A stretch of 5,475 bases of DNA from Acidobacteriota bacterium. GTDB taxonomy: Bacteria > Acidobacteriota > Blastocatellia > Pyrinomonadales > Pyrinomonadaceae. Every line of letters begins with the position of its first letter. Positions within the stretch are counted from its first letter, which is position 1. Where the stretch lies: the NCBI GenBank assembly GCA_024640445.1, contig JAHEEZ010000234.1:1-5475 (forward strand). Direction: 5' to 3'. Shown piece by piece: positions 1 to 5,470 of the stretch. The notes under the pieces are model-generated. The model saw nothing but the letters and a program-made list of their open reading frames with translations, was not told where the DNA came from and ran no database searches. The position numbers and the translations under genes were made by a program.

Positions 1-132
1 ATCGTGAATCGTAAATCGTGAATGGAGGAGGGCGGAAACGCGACCGTGAGGGAGCGTGCCCAGGGATCGTAAATCGTGAATCGTAAATCGTGAATGGAGG
101 AGGGCGGAAACGCGACCGTGAGGGAGCGTGCC
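1..132. repeat. 72-bp tandem repeat with embedded 7-bp ATCGTRA microsatellite
   Basis: Bases 1-60 are repeated without a mismatch at 73-132, giving a period of 72 bp; 61-72 is the linker. Each copy has a run of the 7-mer ATCGTGA/ATCGTAA followed by a GC-rich block (GGAGGAGGGCGGAAACGCG and on to GTGCC). Two more 7-mers follow the second copy at 138-151. The left copy begins at the window edge, so the array may extend further. From memory, ATCGTGA runs fused to this GC-rich block are frequent between genes in Blastocatellia genomes; this is recall, not a search. I see no reason to call it coding, although the 72-bp period keeps one minus-strand frame open through both copies. Confidence 0.9.
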
Positions 133-220
133 GGTGGATCGTGAATCGTGAGATCTCAGTCGCGAAGTGTACGACACACTTCAGTTTGTCGATCTCTACA
201 TGAAAGAGACCGGAGACGGT

Positions 221-257
221 AAAACGGGTGCACAGATTTGAAACTATGGCACCCGTT
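221..257 (-). terminator. Possible rho-independent terminator of the lamin-tail gene
   Basis: A perfect 9-bp inverted repeat, AACGGGTGC at 223-231 and GCACCCGTT at 249-257, has a 17-nt loop. Read on the minus strand, the stem is followed by further T residues (complement of 221-224), then by ACC. It lies 75 nt past the stop codon of the lamin-tail gene. The long loop and short T tract make it a weak candidate. Confidence 0.3.
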
Positions 258-274
258 GTTGTTATTTCGCTCAC

Positions 275-321
275 TATCCCACCCATGAATGGGCGGGCTA
301 AACAACACGGGCGGGCTAAAC
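275..321. repeat. REP-like imperfect palindrome with a repeated half-unit
   Basis: TATCCCACCCAT at 275-286 and ATGGGCGGGCTA at 289-300 form a 12-bp inverted repeat with two mismatches around the dinucleotide GA. The right arm continues as GGGCGGGCTAAAC (291-303), and the same 13 bases recur at 309-321, an 18-bp step. Short GC-rich near-palindromes just after a gene are typical of REP elements. Whether this one is dispersed in the genome cannot be told from one copy. Confidence 0.4.
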
Positions 322-331
322 GGTTCATTGT

Positions 332-2110
332 TTACGGCACCGTGACGCTGTTCGGAATCGGTTGGTCTCCGCTGAGCCCGAACTGGACCGCCTGGAATCC
401 TGATGTCGATCCGTTGATGAACCAGGTCGCCAGAGACGGCCTGTAAACGGCGGCGTCCGTCACTCCGTCCCCGTCGTAGTCTCCCGGGGCGTGTATGTCG
501 CCGGGCGCTCCCCATGGGAATGCGAAGAATGAACTGTCCTCGCTTCTTATCACGAAGAACTCGGAGGTAGAAGGACGATAGAACGCCACGTCCGCCTTTC
601 CGTCTCCCGTGTAGTCTCCTATCGCAGTCCTGTCTCCCGCAGTTCCGAACTGTATCCCGAGCACTCCTGCGGTAGATCTCAACTGCCACCACTGGTTCAC
701 GCTCGGACGGTAAACAGCCACGTCATCTTTCCCGTCTCCGTCGAAGTCAGCCACCGTTGGCTTGTCCTCCGCGACACCGAACGGAACAGCAGACACTCCC
801 CCGTCTGAAGACCGGAGTATGAACCACGTTCCCGCAGAGGGGCGATAGACTGCGGGATCGGCCTTTCCGTCCCCGTCAAAGTCTCCGGGAGCGGGAATGT
901 CGCCCGTTCCCCCGAACGGGAACGCGTAGAATGTGAAGTCCTCACTCCTTAAGACATACCAGGTCGAATCCGATGGCCGCCAAAAAGCGACATCAGCCTT
1001 TCCGTCTCCTGTGAAATCAGCGGGTACGAGCTTGTCGTCCGGAGCTCCGAAGGTGATACCGAGAGCGGTGATGGTCTGGCTTCTCAGGATCCACCACTGG
1101 GAAGAACTGCCCAAAGGAGCGGCATTGTCGAGAAGGAAAGACGGAGTCGGGCGGAAGATGGACACGTCCGTCCTCCGGTCACCGTCGAAATCGAATACCG
1201 CCGATGCCGCGGAAGCCGTTCCGACGTTCGGAAGTCCGGGCGTCAACGCACCGTTAGGCGGGAAATTGGCACTTACCTGATTCAGATCGTAGTTAAGCGA
1301 ATTCGCACCTCCGCTCATATCGCCGTAATACCAGGCCGCAACAGATAACGATGTCGAATCGCCCAAAAATCTGGTTACCATGTCCGGCGCGTCTCCCTCC
1401 ACCCACGCTCCTGTGCGCGGAAGTGCCACGCCTCCGTAAACTATGTCCCCGGCGTTTCCGTCCGAAAGACCTACCGCGTCCACAACAGAAGCGTTTAGGG
1501 GAAGTCCGTCAAGAGTTCCGTTATTGTCGGTATCCAGGTCCATACCGGGCGTGATCGCCGTGGTCGGACTGTAGATCAAAAGAAATGAGTTGGTGCCGTT
1601 CTCAAGTATTCCCGCGCCGCCGAACTGGGCAAACCTGAAGACCAGAGTACCTGAAGGTGCGCCGTAGTTCCTTCCATCACAGGTACCCGACGGATCCAAC
1701 CCAGTGACCACCAACAGTCCATTCGTTCCGAGAACGCCGGATGTCAGATCGATGACGAAATCGGCCGTGCCCAGGGTGCTATTCGAATCGCCCTCAACGG
1801 TGGCGAAGTACATACCGGCCAACCATGTGCTGGGGGCACCAATAAGCTCGATATACTCGCAGTTGGAATCAGGGCCCTCCGGGTTAACTACAATCTCATT
1901 TATCAGCGCAGGACTTACCATCCCCACGTTAATGGCGGACGCTTTGACCGGCCCAGCTATTACTGACTTATGATCATCATTTCGCGTCACGGACGTCCAG
2001 TTCGCGCTTAAGTTGAATCTCTCGCCGCCAAAAGCAACCGCCGCCGTCAACAGAACGAAAGCCGACAGACAATACCCTCTCACCGCCAGCCAATTTCCTT
2101 TAGAACACAT
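332..2110 (-). CDS. Secreted lamin-tail domain protein with six VCBS/FG-GAP repeats
   Basis: The product is 592 aa. Residues 1-29 form a signal peptide with a hydrophobic core (LSAFVLLTAAVAF), so the protein is probably exported to the periplasm or cell surface. A lamin-tail-type (LTD) domain starts near residue 69 with LINEIVVNPEGPDSNCEYIE and runs to about 260. It includes an EF-hand-like loop DLDTDNNGTLDG at 191-202 and two lone cysteines, C84 and C144, that could pair. Six repeat units follow, opening with D-x-D/T-G-D motifs at D307, D365, D410, D455, D499 and D544. Each carries an F/Y/W-RP motif and usually W-x-x-RS, as in Ca-binding beta-propeller blades. Units 1-3 resemble units 4-6 in order. 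No C-terminal sorting signal is visible. The ATG is supported by AGGGAGA seven bases upstream. The likely role is adhesion or surface structure; this is inferred from the family and no substrate can be named. Confidence 0.92.
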   Translation of the reverse strand: MCSKGNWLAVRGYCLSAFVLLTAAVAFGGERFNLSANWTSVTRNDDHKSVIAGPVKASAINVGMVSPALINEIVVNPEGPDSNCEYIELIGAPSTWLAGMYFATVEGDSNSTLGTADFVIDLTSGVLGTNGLLVVTGLDPSGTCDGRNYGAPSGTLVFRFAQFGGAGILENGTNSFLLIYSPTTAITPGMDLDTDNNGTLDGLPLNASVVDAVGLSDGNAGDIVYGGVALPRTGAWVEGDAPDMVTRFLGDSTSLSVAAWYYGDMSGGANSLNYDLNQVSANFPPNGALTPGLPNVGTASAASAVFDFDGDRRTDVSIFRPTPSFLLDNAAPLGSSSQWWILRSQTITALGITFGAPDDKLVPADFTGDGKADVAFWRPSDSTWYVLRSEDFTFYAFPFGGTGDIPAPGDFDGDGKADPAVYRPSAGTWFILRSSDGGVSAVPFGVAEDKPTVADFDGDGKDDVAVYRPSVNQWWQLRSTAGVLGIQFGTAGDRTAIGDYTGDGKADVAFYRPSTSEFFVIRSEDSSFFAFPWGAPGDIHAPGDYDGDGVTDAAVYRPSLATWFINGSTSGFQAVQFGLSGDQPIPNSVTVP

Positions 2111-2337
2111 ATTTAGATCTCCCTTTTTCTTGAATCGTTCTGAAGACGTCTTTGGCCCGGCAGCCCAATTGGATGCAAGGATTTTGGCCCGAAATACAAC
2201 CCTATTCCGGGGAACCGTCCACTCTAGCAGCTGCTCCCCAGAAAATTGATATTTTCCACTCCAACGCGGCTAAACAAAAGGTGTCCTACTAGTGTGGTCA
2301 TCTATACAGCCATAGTGAATGGAACGCAAGTTGCCGG
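2111..2337. other. Upstream region of the lamin-tail gene and acetamidase junction
   Basis: I see no gene here. The promoter of the lamin-tail gene should lie in this interval, but no convincing -35/-10 pair stands out. Two copies of TTTGGCCCG (2151-2159 and 2183-2191), 32 bp apart, are the only operator-like repeat. Further right are the palindrome AGCAGCTGCT (2226-2235) and the hairpin GAAAAT-TGAT-ATTTTC (2241-2256). From about 2260 to 2337 the sequence matches nothing I recognise. It is where the acetamidase should continue but does not. Confidence 0.5.
2118..2124 (-). promoter_or_regulatory. Ribosome binding site of the lamin-tail gene
   Basis: Read on the minus strand, AGGGAGA lies seven bases before the ATG at 2110. 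It fixes the start, and the signal peptide begins directly after it. Confidence 0.7.
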
Positions 2338-2812
2338 CTATCTTATTTCGTCTAAACCGATTACACCCTTTCTACAGCGTTTGCTTCGAGGATTTGGAAA
2401 GTCACGCTGGTCTGCCAGAGCGAGCACTAATGGCGCGCAAAAATCCGGAATGACGGTCATCCACCCCCAATCGCCGGCTTCGATCTCAATCAGTTCGACC
2501 GCGAGAATGTCCCCGCGCTTGGCTCCTTCCACATAAATCGGACCAGTCAACTTGTGGACGAGGCCCACATTGACGTCGGTAGGTTCCTTGGAGTCAATGG
2601 TGAACTGGCCACACGTCGCCTCGTTTGCGAACGCCTCAATGATGCTGCCCGACGGAACGCGAACGGCCGGTTCTATCAGGCGGCTGAATTTGTTGTGCGT
2701 CTGGTCGTTGCGAAGCGCGTAATCAGGCTCGGCAGGCGGTTGTCGGCTGCTCGTTGATTCCGGCAATGAAGTGCATCCGACGGTGCAGAGCATCACGATG
2801 CACGCAACGCAT
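2338..2812 (-). pseudogene. Acetamidase/formamidase family, N-terminal remnant with shifted start
   Basis: The open frame from the GTG at 2796 gives 152 aa. Residues 34-119 match the N-terminal domain of the FmdA/AmdA family: HNKFSRLIEP at 34-43, then VHKLTGPIYVEGAKRGDILAV at 80-100 and DWGWMTVIPDF at 109-119. Members hydrolyse acetamide or formamide to ammonia and the acid and usually exceed 300 residues, so well over half is missing. Family-like sequence ends near base 2390, leaving a tail of about 16 unrelated residues and a stop. The start is also broken. A good GGGAG lies seven bases before an ATG at 2812, but that ATG is one base out of frame. The acetamidase frame upstream of 2796 reads VVQCVACIVMLCTVGC, an apparent lipoprotein signal with no proper start codon. 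A single indel there would restore an exported lipoprotein. The family call is firm; loss of function is inferred. Confidence 0.75.
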
Positions 2813-2819
2813 TGAACGA

Positions 2820-2824
2820 CTCCC
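2820..2824 (-). promoter_or_regulatory. Shine-Dalgarno in front of an out-of-frame ATG
   Basis: On the minus strand GGGAG sits seven bases before the ATG at 2812-2810. This ATG is the natural start of the acetamidase by position, yet it opens a different frame (MRCVHRDAL). The site is therefore the main evidence that an early indel broke the gene. Confidence 0.45.
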
Positions 2825-2923
2825 GGTAAGCGAATCAGGGATATTTGCAGCTATAAATTTTCACTATTGTGCAGGCAGACGATCCAGATGACTTAGAGCG
2901 AAACCTCCAAGAAGCCCGCCAAA

Positions 2924-2986
2924 GTTCAACGGACGACGCGATAAGAAAGCCGCTGCGTCGCTCTCGAGTCGGTTGATCCGTTAGAC
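2924..2986 (-). other. Weak attC-like recombination site candidate
   Basis: On the minus strand the element opens with GTCTAAC and closes with GTTGAAC, so both ends fit the integron core boxes (RYYYAAC at one end, GTTRRRY at the other). It is 63 bp long, within the usual attC range. The outer arms GTTCAACGGA (2924-2933) and TCCGTTAGAC (2977-2986) pair with one C-A mismatch and one G-T wobble. Inner CGACGC (2934-2939) and GCGTCG (2955-2960) pair perfectly, leaving a 16-nt asymmetric bulge. The core-box pattern is degenerate enough to occur by chance, so this is only a candidate. Its position 88 bases past the hydrolase stop is what makes it worth listing. Confidence 0.33.
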
Positions 2987-3074
2987 ATTTTCTTGATAGC
3001 CGAACATTGGTAGAATCAGATTTCCATCCGCACGAATACACATACAAAAGCTATTATTGCAGTGTCCGCTCGTG

Positions 3075-4838
3075 TTAAATCTTTTCAAAACGGTGCTTCA
3101 TAATGCGCCCGGATCGCACGATAAAATGTGTAATGTCACCTTTTTCGTTGCGGTGAAACTGAATTGTCGCGGTGTACCTTATACCCGGATAAGACTCGCC
3201 GATGAACCGAAACCGGTCTGTGCTATCGTCCGGCACGAGCGGCGTGTCGGCGATCGTCGGCCTCTTGATAATCAATTTGCCGTCCGCATTTTGTTCAATC
3301 GTCCAGTAGAAGTCCAGATGCGGACTGTAAAACTTGCCGGTGAAAGCCGCGATTTGCTCGCGTGCCGGCTGCCACAACGGGCTTTCGTCCTTGATCATCG
3401 TTACGCCCGGAAAGCCGTCGTCGTATTTCACTTCCACTTGCAAGGGCGAGTCTGTTGCGGCACGGCTGAAAGTGAACTGAGTCCCGAAACCTTCTTCACC
3501 ATAAAAGAAAATGCCGTCGCCGACCGGAACTAGCGTGATGACATAACCGGGGTTGTAGATCGCCTTCAGTTTGTCGCCCTCGATGAAAAACTCGCTAAAC
3601 TTCCGCAGCGGAACGAGGCTTTCCCACGATACCTGATCTTGCCAGAGGTATCTGCCCGTATATTTTTTCAACTCGCTTACGGGGACTGCGATCTGCCTGC
3701 TCAAAAGCTCAGGTTTCGCCGGGGGCTGAACGCCTAAGAGGTAATCCGCAATTTCCAAATTCTGTTTGCCAAAGCCATCGAATTCGATATTGCCGAGCGT
3801 TATGATCGTCAGCCGTTCAGCGACGATCCTGGTCATGTATATCCAGCCGTTTACGCCCTCATGCACGATGGCAGTTTTTCCGCCGATCCGTCTTTCCGAA
3901 TAACCGACGACCGAATGGTTCTCTTTGCCGGGAATCTTGCGCACTTCGTCCCACAGACGCGCGGCGGCACGCGCTATTTCCGTAGACGGATCGGCGTGCG
4001 CCTCCGCCCAAAGCTGCAGATCTTCAGCGTTCGTCAAAATGAAATAATTGCCGCCCGGCGAAGTTTTCTGAACGCTTCCATGGGCGTATTTGTCCGCGCC
4101 TGCAGGTAGGTACCCATCGGCTTTGTCACGAATGACGTCGTGGGGGTCGCGCTGCATCGCGGTCGAGCGCATATTGAGAGGCTCGAACATCCTCGTTCGG
4201 ATCCAGTCGGGCAGCTTCGTTCCCGAAGCCCGTTCCATCACGAGGCGCAGGAGCCCAAAATCCGAGTTACTGTAGAGATAACCCTTCCCCGGTTCGATTT
4301 CCGGTTCGGGTTGGGCGGCGAGAAACTGCAGAAATTGCGATTCGTCGAAACGGTTCGCCATACTCGCCTGTGTCAACAGCAACACAGCCCACTCGTCCGA
4401 AAAGCCGCTCCGGTGATTGAGTAAATCCCGGATGGTGACATTTTCCGACCAGACGGGCAGTTGCGGAAAGAATTTGCGAACCCGGTCATCAAACTTCAAG
4501 ATGCCGTCGCCTTCCATCAAAACGGCAGCGATGGCAATGAACTCCCGCGCTTCTGAATACGGCATCCGAACTACCGTCTTGTGCGAAAACGGAACGCGAT
4601 GCTCAAGACTCGCCATTCCATAGGATTTCTTCACCAGAATCTTGCCGTCTTTCAGGACAGACACGGCGCAGCCGGGCGCAGAATCATTGTTAAAGGGAGC
4701 GAATAAAGCGTCCAGTTCCGCTTCAAGTTTTGATTTTACAACTTGTTCCTGGCGGTTCATGACAGGTTGCCCGTCCTGCGCGACCGAAAATGCTGGCATC
4801 AAGATGGACAGCGTCAATAAAATGAATAACCTTTTCAT
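3075..4838 (-). CDS. Exported serine hydrolase, class C beta-lactamase-like fold
   Basis: The product is 587 aa from the ATG at 4838; a TTG one codon earlier is also possible. Residues 1-20 form a signal peptide (KRLFILLTLSILMPAFSVA) with likely cleavage before QDG. A PF00144-type domain spans about 30-370. It shows LLNHRSGF at 139-146, the tyrosine motif YSN at 189-191, PGGNYF at 261-266 and the third motif HEG at 326-328. The first motif, expected as SxxK, reads SEAR at 95-98, so the nucleophile serine is kept and the general-base lysine is arginine. Residues 390-587 form a beta-rich C-terminal part with two similar halves (YTGRY at 393-397, FTGKF at 499-503), as in DUF3471/lipocalin-like tails of this family. 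Family members include esterases, D-aminopeptidases and penicillin-binding proteins; the substrate cannot be named. The gene lies between two attC-like sites. Fold assignment is firm, activity uncertain. Confidence 0.92.
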   Translation of the reverse strand: MKRLFILLTLSILMPAFSVAQDGQPVMNRQEQVVKSKLEAELDALFAPFNNDSAPGCAVSVLKDGKILVKKSYGMASLEHRVPFSHKTVVRMPYSEAREFIAIAAVLMEGDGILKFDDRVRKFFPQLPVWSENVTIRDLLNHRSGFSDEWAVLLLTQASMANRFDESQFLQFLAAQPEPEIEPGKGYLYSNSDFGLLRLVMERASGTKLPDWIRTRMFEPLNMRSTAMQRDPHDVIRDKADGYLPAGADKYAHGSVQKTSPGGNYFILTNAEDLQLWAEAHADPSTEIARAAARLWDEVRKIPGKENHSVVGYSERRIGGKTAIVHEGVNGWIYMTRIVAERLTIITLGNIEFDGFGKQNLEIADYLLGVQPPAKPELLSRQIAVPVSELKKYTGRYLWQDQVSWESLVPLRKFSEFFIEGDKLKAIYNPGYVITLVPVGDGIFFYGEEGFGTQFTFSRAATDSPLQVEVKYDDGFPGVTMIKDESPLWQPAREQIAAFTGKFYSPHLDFYWTIEQNADGKLIIKRPTIADTPLVPDDSTDRFRFIGESYPGIRYTATIQFHRNEKGDITHFIVRSGRIMKHRFEKI

Positions 4839-4853
4839 CAATACACTTTTCCG

Positions 4854-4881
4854 ATTACACGAAGATGTCGAAAAGCTTCAA
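4854..4881 (-). promoter_or_regulatory. Possible sigma-70-type promoter for the serine hydrolase
   Basis: On the minus strand TTGAAG (4881-4876) and TGTAAT (4859-4854) are 16 bases apart, matching the -35 consensus at 4 of 6 and the -10 at 5 of 6. Transcription would start only about 9 bases before the ATG at 4838, which would clip the purine-rich GGAAAAG (4852-4846), so the leader would be very short. The -35 lies inside the attC-like element. Confidence 0.25.
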
Positions 4882-4927
4882 TCAGGCCCGGACGCAAAGC
4901 GGCTTCAGCCTGAATGAATGGTTAGGT
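4869..4927 (-). other. Integron attC-like recombination site upstream of serine hydrolase
   Basis: On the minus strand the element opens with ACCTAAC (4927-4921), a perfect RYYYAAC box, then CATTCATTCAGGCTGAAGCC. The inner arms GCCTGAATGAA (4908-4918, plus strand) and TTCAATCAGGC (4877-4887) pair at 10 of 11 positions, around a 20-nt centre containing CCG/CGG. One frame reads APPNHSFRLKPL, close to the NNSFKPTPL tails I recall being encoded by Xanthomonas-type attC sites. The layout also matches aadA-type attC sites (TAAC-n-ATTC-n-TTCA-n-GC). The far core box should be GTTRRRY but reads CTTTTCG at 4875-4869, so that end is degenerate and the site may be decayed. It ends 30 bases before the hydrolase ATG, the usual distance between an attC and the next cassette gene. 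Confidence 0.58.
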
Positions 4928-5284
4928 GGCGCCCCGCCAACCGACCTTGCGGCGTTCGGTAGTATCCAGACGGGGATGTGTTTGAAATACGCCGTCAGCG
5001 CCATGGCAAAAGAAACCGGACACGTCGGAACAGTATAGTTCAAGACCATTCAATTATGACGAAAATGGCGGAAGGGGAGGCTCTTGCGTGAGTTCGAGTG
5101 TGACGCCGTCAGGCCTTTATTTGAAGAATGTTGGGGAACGTGTCAGAAACCCGGCTCGTGTTCTCTGAAACACTCCGAACTCTGTAAACGAGGCCAACTC
5201 ACTAAGCTCGGCTAACCCGGTGAACTCAGCAGCCCGCTGAAGTCCCCTTACGCCCTCTTGCAGCCGGGACACGTGCATCCCAAC
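4928..5284. other. Gene-free region between attC-like site and tRNA terminator
   Basis: No gene can be supported over 357 bases. A 55-codon minus-strand frame from ATG 5049 runs into the attC-like element and stops at 4882; it lacks a Shine-Dalgarno sequence and any family signature. A 79-codon minus-strand frame at 5117-5356 overlaps the tRNA remnant and is mostly a translated 9-bp repeat. The only organised part is the 9-bp periodic array at 5165-5227. Confidence 0.5.
5165..5227 (-). repeat. Seven degenerate 9-bp repeats, GAGTTC type
   Basis: Read on the minus strand the units are GAGTTCACC, GGGTTAGCC, GAGCTTAGT, GAGTTGGCC, TCGTTTACA, GAGTTCGGA and GTGTTTCAG, contiguous with no spacers. 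Six of seven carry GTT at positions 3-5. They point away from the tRNA remnant, mirroring the plus-strand array on its other side. They could be protein-binding arm sites, or a three-residue coding repeat left over from a lost gene. Confidence 0.4.
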
Positions 5285-5313
5285 AAAAAAGCCCGGCCAA
5301 GATGACCGGGCTT
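5285..5313 (-). terminator. Rho-independent terminator of the tRNA-Lys transcript
   Basis: AAGCCCGG (5289-5296) and CCGGGCTT (5306-5313) form a perfect 8-bp GC-rich stem with a 9-nt loop. On the minus strand it is followed by a run of six T (complement of 5285-5290, partly within the stem). It begins 9 bases after the tRNA CCA, so it is the natural end of the tRNA transcript and was kept together with the tRNA 3' half. Confidence 0.85.
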
Positions 5314-5321
5314 CTTCAATA

Positions 5322-5366
5322 TGGTGATCCGAGCAGGGCTCGAACCTGCGACCCACTGGTTAAAAG
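5322..5366 (-). tRNA. 3' half of tRNA-Lys(UUU), truncated at the anticodon loop
   Basis: On the minus strand the order is anticodon loop CTTTTAA (anticodon TTT), 3' anticodon stem CCAGT, variable GGGTC, T stem-loop GCAGG-TTCGAGC-CCTGC with perfect pairing, acceptor strand TCGGATC, discriminator A and encoded CCA at 5324-5322. The 5' anticodon strand should be ACTGG, but the bases present (TCAGA) cannot pair, and no D arm or GATCCGA acceptor strand occurs in the 109 bases to the window end. The gene is therefore a 3' remnant, not a working tRNA. Truncation exactly at the anticodon loop is what integration by a tyrosine recombinase produces at a tRNA attachment site, so I read it as an att half-site. 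A tRNA intron is a less likely alternative. Confidence 0.78.
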
Positions 5367-5378
5367 TCTGAAAATGGG

Positions 5379-5470
5379 GTTCGGCTGATTTCGGAAGAGT
5401 TCGGTTAAGTTCTGTTTATATTGAAGTTACAGCAACAACTGTTCATTTTAGTTCTTACAAGTTCGCCCCA
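5379..5470 (+). repeat. 10-bp helically phased GTTCGG-type repeats beside the tRNA remnant
   Basis: Four contiguous 10-mers run from 5379 to 5418: GTTCGGCTGA, TTTCGGAAGA, GTTCGGTTAA and GTTCTGTTTA. After a 22-bp gap (5419-5440) three more follow at 5441-5470: GTTCATTTTA, GTTCTTACAA and GTTCGCCCCA. Six of the seven start with GTTC. A step of one helical turn puts every copy on the same face of the DNA, as expected for cooperative protein binding such as integrase arm-type sites or iterons. The array starts 13 bases beyond the tRNA remnant. Confidence 0.7.

Larger units (their letters stand above)
133..331. other. Gene-free tail downstream of the lamin-tail gene
   Basis: This stretch holds no gene I can support. 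It contains a 7-bp hairpin at 164-182 (GAAGTGT, loop ACGAC, ACACTTC), a possible terminator at 221-257, a REP-like palindrome at 275-300 and a repeated GGGCGGGCTAAAC at 291-303 and 309-321. One minus-strand frame is open from an ATG at 286-284 to beyond base 1 (95 codons in the window), but it has no Shine-Dalgarno sequence and its second half is only the translated 72-bp repeat. I therefore treat it as non-coding unless conservation says otherwise. Confidence 0.6.
2813..3074. other. Intergenic region between hydrolase and acetamidase remnant
   Basis: There is no supported gene. The 70-codon minus-strand frame at 2835-3047 lacks any family signature or Shine-Dalgarno and crosses the attC-like palindrome. 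No terminator with a T tract is visible after the hydrolase stop at 3075. The only structure is the imperfect palindrome at 2924-2986. Confidence 0.5.

Noticed and set aside
164..182. The hairpin GAAGTGT-ACGAC-ACACTTC as a terminator
   Set aside because: No T run follows it on either strand, so it is at most a small structured element.
2835..3047. A 70-codon minus-strand frame between the two genes
   Set aside because: It has no ribosome binding site, its composition is not protein-like, and it crosses the attC-like palindrome. It is most likely chance.
3057..3533. A 158-codon plus-strand frame antisense to the serine hydrolase
   Set aside because: It lies entirely opposite the clearly coding 3' end of the hydrolase and shows no domain of its own. 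It is a shadow frame.
2357..4860. The 10-mer CCGATTACAC at both 2357-2366 and 4851-4860
   Set aside because: In a window this size several 10-mers are expected to repeat by chance, and the flanks of the two copies do not match.
4882..5049. A 55-codon minus-strand frame ending inside the attC-like site (starts MVLNYTVPTC)
   Set aside because: It has no Shine-Dalgarno sequence and no recognisable family, and its last part is just the translation of the attC-like element. It could be the end of a cassette gene, but I cannot support it as one.
5117..5356. A 79-codon minus-strand frame overlapping the tRNA remnant
   Set aside because: Its start lies inside the tRNA 3' half and it reads through the terminator hairpin, while its middle is the 9-bp repeat in translation. 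This is not a believable gene.
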